This document shows, piece by piece, positions 58,601 through 64,000 of a stretch of DNA of 64,000 bases. The translations under genes and the position numbers were made by a program. The stretch's first letter is position 1; each line of letters begins with the position of its first letter. This DNA is from Rheum nobile. Its lineage: Eukaryota > Streptophyta > Magnoliopsida > Caryophyllales > Polygonaceae. Where the stretch lies: NCBI GenBank assembly GCA_027886185.1, contig WOAB01000226.1, forward strand, positions 930,001-994,000, written 5' to 3'. The notes beneath the pieces are model-generated. The model was not told where the DNA came from. It saw only the letters and a list, made by a program, of their open reading frames with translations, and made no database searches.

Positions 58601-60122
58601 TTCGAGAAACGATAAGTCTAACCTAATACAACTACTTCGAACCTTCTGTTTTGTACCCTTGCATAGTCTATTAAGTAGACTAACCAACCGCAATTGTTCT
58701 CTGCATGGTTGGCTGGTGTCATCCGTTCGATTCGGCACATCAGATAGAGCGAAGATATGAGGAGACTAGATTGACTATGAAGACGACGGTTGTTTTTGGA
58801 TGTTTTAATAATTATCTTTTAATTAGGTTGAGATCCTTGGGCAGATGATCATTACGATCACAACCCTTTTTGTAATATTTCAAGAAAGACTTCCGCTGTA
58901 ACTTATTTACTCTGTTATATATTTAAAAGACTTCCGTTGTACTTTGTTTAAACTCTGTATTTGTCCTATTCGGGATTGGGATGTAATCCCGGGACTCATG
59001 TTTCATATGAATAAAGTTATCATTTTGTATCATTGTATTTCATGATTTGTATTCAAACGGTAAAGCCTTGGGTGATCTCGGTAAGGAACACTGAGGTCAC
59101 TGGCGGTAATACCTTTTCAAATGGGTTAAGATTTGGGGGTGTTACAGAGCCCATCAGGTATAGAAGATAACCCGACGCGATCTGCTCATCATCTAGCTCT
59201 GTGTTCAAGTAGTGATTTTTCAGGTTGTCTGCAGTGAGCCCACATGTAGCCATTTCGTCCGTCAAGGAAAAGAACTGTATTGCCCTCAGCGCTTGTTCAT
59301 TGTACAATTCATTTTTGCCCTTGTTGCGATCCTGGAGAGGAAGTCCCATTCCGTGTCCATCAATCTTGAGGCCCAAAATCATGTAGACATCCAGGAGAGT
59401 GATCGTCATCTCTCCAAATGGCATATGGAATGAATTGGTCTCCGGCTGCCATCGCTCCACAAATGCAGAAATCAAAGGCTGATCTACATAAGTGTAGATC
59501 AAGTCTTGAAAATGTGTAATGCCACTGTTTCTGACAAAATGGCACCACGGAGAGCGATCGTCAAGCCTCCATTTCTTTAGCTGCTCATGTCTGAGCTGAA
59601 ACGTTAGAGTTTCGTGCTCCTATAAAAAGAACATGTTAGATACAAAAAAAGGGAAATAGTTTAATAACAGCATCAAGTTTTGATAACTTACAATGCCCTG
59701 ATAAATGAAATATGCCGTGTGGGCAATGAAACTAAACAGCAGTTCTGGGATCTCTGGACCTCCCGGTACAGGTCCTATCAACTTCGGATCGATAGCATTC
59801 CGACCTCCAGCCTGTCTAGCCTGCCTAGGTTGTCTAGAAGCAGCCGGTTCCTCCGTCGGTTCCTCGAAATGAGGCTGTTGAACGGGCCAATATGTTTGCC
59901 CACTCATACCTCCTGGCCACATGGGCCAACCACTAGGCTCCTGAGGTGCAGGAGGTACATACCAACCACTAGGCTCCTCAGATGCAAAATGTACATACCA
60001 TGTCGGATCCTATAAAACAAATTATTAGAAAAAATATTAAATATCCGACAAGTTTAAGAATATGTATAGTTACTTACCACGTTAGGGTCATTTTGGTATA
60101 TAAGTGGATCGTTAAACGCCAT
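55606..60122 (-). pseudogene. Plant mobile domain (PMD/MAIL-like) gene carried by the MULE, broken
   Basis: Spliced minus-strand gene. Exon 1 60078-60122 (MAFNDPL), exon 2 59692-60009 (Pro/Gly-rich), exon 3 from 59619 into the PMD fold with LISAFVERWQPETNSFHMPF and GEMTITLLDVYMILGL. Solo LTR E7 splits exon 3 at the GAGCC duplication (59147-59151 and 56753-56757). Later exons: about 56575-56757, 56340-56480, 55835-56225 (SDRVSRQFGVVQGIP) and 55606-55753 with an acidic tail. In-frame stops at 56674-56676 (TGA, plausibly from CGA), near 56335, near 56215 and near 56083 show loss of function. PMD proteins exist as host silencing factors (MAIN/MAIL) and as transposon cargo; here the terminal repeats show cargo. 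Confidence 0.83.
56758..59146 (+). mobile_element. E7: solo LTR of the Del-like family inside the PMD gene
   Basis: A single 2389-bp unit TGTAATACCCCG...GGGGGTGTTACA flanked by GAGCC (56753-56757 and 59147-59151). TATA box TATAAAAG at 57052-57059. A field of GCGGCGCCCGCCG units, partly in a 21-bp tandem, spans about 57296-57545. The hairpin TAGTCTA...TAGACTA lies at 58664-58682. It shares long blocks with the E2 LTR in reverse. Open frames in the GC-rich field are chance products. Confidence 0.88.
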
Positions 60123-60186
60123 GTTGTCGAGTGACGAGTCTGCATACACCGGTACAGCAGGAGGGTCACGGACCGTACTCGGTCCT

Positions 60187-60576
60187 TAGACCTGAGCAAA
60201 CGCGGGTCGGCCCGCCCGCCAATACGGGCCTGGACAAGGGTTTCAGCCCGAACGGGCCGGGCGCGGTAACATGGTCCGGCCCGTAAAAAAATTTAATTAT
60301 ATAAAAATATATTTAAAAAATAACTTTAACCTAAAAAATCACGTTAAAAATAATAATTTAACGGGTCGGCCCGGCCCGTTAAATACAAAAAAATACATTA
60401 AAAAATTAATTTAAAAATATGTTATATGAGAAGCGGGCTACCCGCGGGCCGGCCCGGACTTCCGGGCAGGCACTGTTACTATCTTGGGCCCGACAAACGG
60501 GCCTGGCCCGGCCCGGGCCCGCAAAAACGGACTCAAAATTTGACTCAGGCCCGGGCCCGCAAACGAAGCAGGACCG
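60187..60576. mobile_element. Probable hAT-type non-autonomous element rich in CGGGCC words
   Basis: 390 bp flanked by the 8-bp repeat TCGGTCCT (60179-60186 and 60577-60584), the hAT duplication length. It starts TAGACCTGAGCAAACG. The arms are full of GGCCCGGCCCG-type words, and the middle is AT-rich. A caution is that the right flank forms an inverted repeat with the element end (GAAGCAGGACCG / CGGTCCTGCTTC), which could mimic a duplication. It sits 65 bp upstream of the PMD start codon. Confidence 0.55.
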
Positions 60577-60744
60577 TCGGTCCTGCTTCGTCGTCTTTTC
60601 TTGATTTCTTTTGCTGCCTCCTTCGATAGACTATACGCTCCTCTTCTTGTTCCTGTCCCTCACGGACAACGTTCCACCTTCTGTGACGGACATATCTTAT
60701 TTGGTTTTCCATCTGAAATAGGAAAAAACAAGACTTCAGGGGAA

Positions 60745-60865
60745 GCAACAACAACATCATCAATAACAACATCACACATCAACAACATCATCAACAACAA
60801 CAACAACTACAACAACATCATCATCAACAACAAGAACAACAAATGCAGCAACAACAACAAGAACA
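60745..60865 (+). repeat. Trinucleotide (CAA/CAT) microsatellite
   Basis: A run dominated by CAACAACATCATC-type triplets. It gives long open frames of Gln/His/Asn or, on the other strand, Leu/Met, none of which is a gene. Confidence 0.9.
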
Positions 60866-60873
60866 CATACAAA

Positions 60874-61013
60874 ATCCGTCCGTGACGGATCCTATAGATT
60901 CGCCCGTGACGGATCCTGTAGATTCGCCCGTGACGGATCCTGTAGATCCGTCCGTGACGGATTCCGCAGATCCGTCCGTGACGGATCCCGCATATCCGTT
61001 CGTGACGGATTGA
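60874..61013 (+). repeat. 24-bp tandem array of the MULE word near the right end
   Basis: Six copies of a 24-bp unit of the form ATCCGTCCGTGACGGATCCTGTAG, containing the palindromic core and often GGATCC. The period equals that of the array at 54452-54619, although the flanking bases differ. Confidence 0.9.
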
Positions 61014-61320
61014 AAGAATCCGTGCGACACGGACTAGAAGCATTCGTCCGTGACGGACGAAATCCCTGTGCAGAACAAAATTCAGATCCATATTTTTGAC
61101 AGATCTGGATCTTGTGCAGATCCAAATTTTTTGACACATTTCGTAAGTGCAGATCCATATTCAAAACCGACATTAAATCAATTCAAACAACATTCAAACA
61201 TGTTTAAATCCAACACTAAACAAGTAGTCCCTAAACATAAATCATCTAAAATTTGTTAACAAATTCAATAATTTCAACATCAGTAAACTAAGTCAAGAAC
61301 AAATACAGATTTAAATAATC

Positions 61321-61600
61321 TTATGGATCGTGACGGGCGAATTTGATCGAAATGTGACGGATCGAAGCGTTTGAGCTTGGGAGCGAAATCGCGAGATGGA
61401 GAGCTGCAAATGAGAGGTGTGGGTCGGGGGAGAAGAAGTTGTTGCCTTTATATGCAGCAACTTCGTCTGTGACGCACGGATGGTGTTGGTGCGTCACGGA
61501 CCGATGGTGTTGGTGCGTCACAGAAGGATTGTGTTGATGCGTCACGGACGAAACAATACGTTAAATAGAAATTTTATCCGTGCGTGAAATAACAACGGCC
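61321..61600 (-). repeat. Right subterminal repeats and terminal inverted repeat of the MULE
   Basis: Between 61321 and 61534 lie spaced variants of the word (GTGACGGATCG, GTGACGCACGGATGG, GTCACGGACCGATGG). 61535-61600 is the right terminal inverted repeat, matching 1619-1683 in reverse with the blocks TATTTCACGCAC, TAAAATT and ACGCATCA. It ends next to the 9-bp duplication TTTCAATAT (61601-61609). Confidence 0.82.
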
Positions 61601-61609
61601 TTTCAATAT

Positions 61610-61899
61610 TACCAATAATGATATCGTTTTTATTATTTTTGTGCTCATGTATTCACCTTTTTTGTATCTCCAAGTCGTAAAAATTAGAGTTTTCAAATTT
61701 TGAGTTTCTCTATCAAAACAAGTAGAATGTAGAGAACGAACTGAGGGATAGTATAATTCTTAATATAAAAACAACCAATTATTTAAATTTGTATAATCTC
61801 AACTCAAAAGAAACACAAAATCTCAAAATATCTAAGTGGAATCATATAAAGTACAATACGTTATGTGAAATTTCTAATTATTCACATTTTTTTTTTATA
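61610..61899. other. AT-rich intergenic DNA
   Basis: About 290 bp of AT-rich sequence with T and A runs. Nothing recognisable was found. Confidence 0.5.
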
Positions 61900-62525
61900 T
61901 AAAAAAAAAAGATAAAATTCTTATTTTTTCTTTTGAATAAAGCTTACCTTTTTTTTATTTTTATAAAGAAGAAACTTCAAAAACACTCTTTTTTTGTGAA
62001 AAGAGAGACAAAGCTCTTAAAAGCCATAAAACGAAAAAAACGATTATAGAAGAACAAGACGAGGCGTACTACGACCTCTGATGTCATCAGAAATGAAAGC
62101 AATAACCCCATCGAAAAGGTCCCTCGAAACATGAAGACCAACGGGAAAAGAGACGCAAGCCCATCAGCAAGACAATTTGCTTCCCTGTAAATATGACATA
62201 GTTGGATAGACTAGTTCCTACGAATCAAGTCATGCACCATGGAAACGAGACTAAATAGGGGATGATAACGATCCATAGATTTACTCAGCAACAGAATCGC
62301 CAAATGTGAATATGTTTCTAAGCAAACTCTCATGTATCACATGTCCCAAACAAGCTTAAGTAAGCAAACTCTCATGTATCCCATGTCCCAAACAAGCTTA
62401 AGACCCTAAATGATCCTCCAAAGCTCAGCCATGGGAACCGAGCAACACCCAATGTTGTGGACAAAACCACCCAACCAAGAACCCAAGTAATCACGAATGG
62501 GCCCTGCAGCAGGAGCACAACCCTC
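61900..62525 (-). pseudogene. LINE (non-LTR retrotransposon) 3' fragment with RNase H
   Basis: On the minus strand, broken frames match the RNase H domain found at the end of plant LINE polyproteins: PIRDYLGSWLGGFVHNIG and VPMAELW (about 62400-62520), then HIYREANCLADGLAS (about 62150-62195). In-frame stops and a 42-bp duplication disrupt it. A-rich sequence near 61900-62040 may be its 3' untranslated region. The fragment looks 5'-truncated, as is usual for LINEs; no target duplication was resolved. Confidence 0.6.
62321..62403. repeat. 42-bp tandem duplication inside the LINE fragment
   Basis: 62321-62362 is repeated at 62363-62403 with one visible base difference (ATCACATG against ATCCCATG). 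The length is divisible by three. Confidence 0.9.
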
Positions 62526-62936
62526 TATGTGCAATTATAGTGCCTCAAAAGGTCACGGTTTGAACTTTACAAGTTAAAACTACGCTCTACATTTTTTGCA
62601 ATTTACATTGTTACATTCCATCGACCCCCAAGGCACATGGTGATGGGGAGCTTCGAATGGTGCGTCACCAGAATACCACCATGACATTGTTGCATTTTTT
62701 AAGCTCTTTAGAAAGCAAACTGTGCATACTACAACCCCGAGGAAGATATAATTATATGCTAAATACGCTTCGATCTCTTCAAAAGTTACATGAAAATAAA
62801 GAGCATCTTACTAGTATCATAATCAGACATACAGTTAATTACCCGTGAAACCACATCCACCATTTTTTCCCCTTCTTGAGTCAGATCCAAAGACCAAAAC
62901 CACAAACACTTATAATTCCTTTTACCCAAACGAGCA

Positions 62937-63909
62937 CTAATCGGATTCGGAGTCGGGGGCGGAGTCAGATATGTACCCTTCCTTCCTCAAGAACCAGAGC
63001 GCTCCCTCTGCTGCGTGCTCAGCCGCCACTCTCTTTTTCAAGTGCGGTTCCCCTTGGCATTCGAGCTCCACGTCAGCCTCGTCAATCTCCAACACAACCT
63101 TGTAGGTGAATCTGCAACAACGACAAGGTTTTGGACATTTACTCCAAAAGGGTTGAAATTCTATATGCATTATGAGAAGCAAAAAAATGTAAAATATACA
63201 ATTACATAATACATGTTCAAATTGAAGAAAAAAACTATGACTTACAACTTCAAATGGCTCAGCCCTTGCTCGTTGCAGCACTCAAAGACCGGAGGCAGCC
63301 AGCAATTTGCGGCGCAGACCTCATGCAACCGTGACTTTGCAGTTCGCTTCTGTGAGCCACCTAAAATATTTGCACCCGAATAAAAAAGAAGAAATAAGAC
63401 GAATGCACACCATGAGCTTTAAGGGTCTGTTTGGATTCCCGGGATAATACATTAAATTGCATTAAAATGTCAATTTAATACAAGATAATGCATTATCCTC
63501 GGGAACCCAAACGGACCACTAGTCCATAAAGGCACAACTTGATAGAATAGTTAGTACCGGGTTTATTCATTTTAGGAATTTTCTGGCTGGGCATAAGATG
63601 AGTAGGTTGCAACTTCTTCGTTCCTTGGTATTTGCCATAACGCGCATCTGATGGATGTGATTGAAAACGAGGGGCGGTTCTTTCACTGCTAGAAGGACCC
63701 AACTTCAGGTTTTGAAATCTTCGAGTATCAGGAGAAACTGTAATTTCACTGCTAGAAGGATCCTCCAAGCTCAAGCTTTCAAATCTAAGAGCATCAGGAG
63801 AAACCGTGTATACTGGATCCTCGTCATAGCCTATCAGCTTAGACTTGTCTTTGTGACTCTCTCTTAAGATCTCTTCTAATGATTTAGATTTGACTCTATA
63901 GCCTTCAGC
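62937..63909 (-). CDS. DCL4: Dicer-like protein, probably DCL4, C-terminal exons
   Basis: Three minus-strand exons joined by GT-AG introns in matching phase: 63558-63909, 63246-63360 and 62937-63111. The last two form a double-stranded-RNA-binding domain: SRLHEVCAANCWLPPVFECC, then FTYKVVLEI and the C-terminal helix HLKKRVAAEHAAEGALWF. This pattern, ending soon after the second dsRNA-binding domain, fits DCL4, which makes 21-nt siRNAs in gene silencing and antiviral defence. The upstream exon (AEGYRVKSKSLEEIL) is a low-complexity linker with two copies of a SPDxxRFxxLxL..PSSSE unit. Nothing looks broken. The helicase, PAZ and RNase III parts are beyond the window. DCL4 against other Dicer-like paralogs is a judgement from these residues. 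Confidence 0.78.
63423..63517. mobile_element. MITE-like inverted-repeat element B in a DCL4 intron
   Basis: 95 bp with terminal inverted repeats GGGTCTGTTTGGATTCCCG and the reverse of CGGGAACCCAAACGGACC, which could fold into one long hairpin. It lies in the intron between the two DCL4 exons 63558-63909 and 63246-63360 and resembles element A at 1463-1587. No clear target duplication was found. Confidence 0.62.
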
Positions 63910-64000
63910 CTGCAAACATTGAGCAATTAAAAAAAATCTCTTTTCAATTCACGTCTGATTTCACAGCAAACCACATATGTGCATATAGTTACAGCTTATG

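Larger units (their letters stand above)
1619..61600 (+). mobile_element. Mutator-like transposon (MULE) carrying three genes, heavily nested
   Basis: The element is flanked by the identical 9-bp sequence TTTCAATAT at 1610-1618 and 61601-61609, the target-duplication length of Mutator-like elements. The termini form an imperfect inverted repeat of about 65 bp with the shared blocks TATTTCACGCAC, TAAAATT and ACGCATCA. Removing E1 (with its 5-bp duplication), solo LTR E7 and the hAT-type insertion leaves about 8.5 kb. Cargo in order: a transposase-OTU gene (+), a GRF zinc-finger gene (-) and a plant-mobile-domain gene (-). The transposase is broken by stops, a frameshift, a probable deletion and E1, so the copy is dead in its own right. 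Its ends could still respond to a transposase made elsewhere. Confidence 0.88.

Noticed and set aside
59053..59619. Serine/threonine phosphatase 7 long-form homologue, a name often given to such proteins
   Set aside because: Only the plant mobile domain is present; no phosphatase motif is seen.
60807..61139. Leu-rich and repeat frames near the right MULE end
   Set aside because: They are translations of the CAA/CAT microsatellite and the 24-bp array.
62657..62848. 63-codon frame upstream of the DCL4 stop
   Set aside because: No similarity or splice context was recognised, and the region reads as AT-rich intergenic or 3' flanking DNA.

Overview
This is nuclear DNA of a flowering plant, probably a eudicot. 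Two spliced host genes sit at the window edges, both on the minus strand. At the left is the 5' part of a replication-helicase gene (MCM5, positions 1-1194). At the right is the 3' part of a Dicer-like gene (best match DCL4, 62937-63909). Nearly everything between them is one nest of transposable elements. No rRNA, tRNA or CRISPR array was seen.

The outer shell is a Mutator-like element (MULE, 1619-61600). It is bounded by an exact 9-bp target duplication (1610-1618 and 61601-61609) and imperfect ~65-bp terminal inverted repeats. With insertions removed it is about 8.5 kb and carries three genes. The plus-strand gene fuses a FAR1-type DNA-binding domain, MULE transposase, SWIM zinc finger and OTU cysteine protease. 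A small GRF zinc-finger gene and a spliced plant-mobile-domain (PMD) gene lie on the minus strand. Arrays of a near-palindromic word (TCCGTGACGGA and variants) sit inside both ends, in the transposase intron and between the genes.

The nest reads as follows, with insertion edges fixed by 5-bp target duplications. E1 (4129-52800, +, CRM-like Gypsy, CAAAG) lies in the MULE transposase gene. E2 (13756-52557, -, Tekay/Del-like chromovirus, TTTCA) lies in the 3' LTR of E1. E3 (14448-27185, +, Tat/Retand-type Gypsy, ACTAT) lies in the left LTR of E2, and solo LTR E4 (18210-20931, GCTTC/CCTTC) lies in the reverse transcriptase of E3. E5 (35722-51404, -, Athila, ACAAC) lies in the right LTR of E2, and E6 (37877-42617, +, internally deleted Del-like element, CATCT) lies in the env-like ORF of E5. 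Solo LTR E7 (56758-59146, GAGCC) interrupts the PMD gene. A probable hAT-type element (60187-60576), a LINE RNase H fragment (about 61900-62525), and two related MITE-like elements (1463-1587 and 63423-63517, the latter in a DCL4 intron) complete the picture.

Most element genes are broken by stop codons (often explained by C-to-T changes), frameshifts, a 2.6-kb internal tandem duplication (E1) or large deletions (E1, E6). The most interesting parts are the three-gene MULE with its repeated word, the extra ORFs of E2 and E3, and a GC-rich motif reiterated through coding and non-coding parts of the Athila element.
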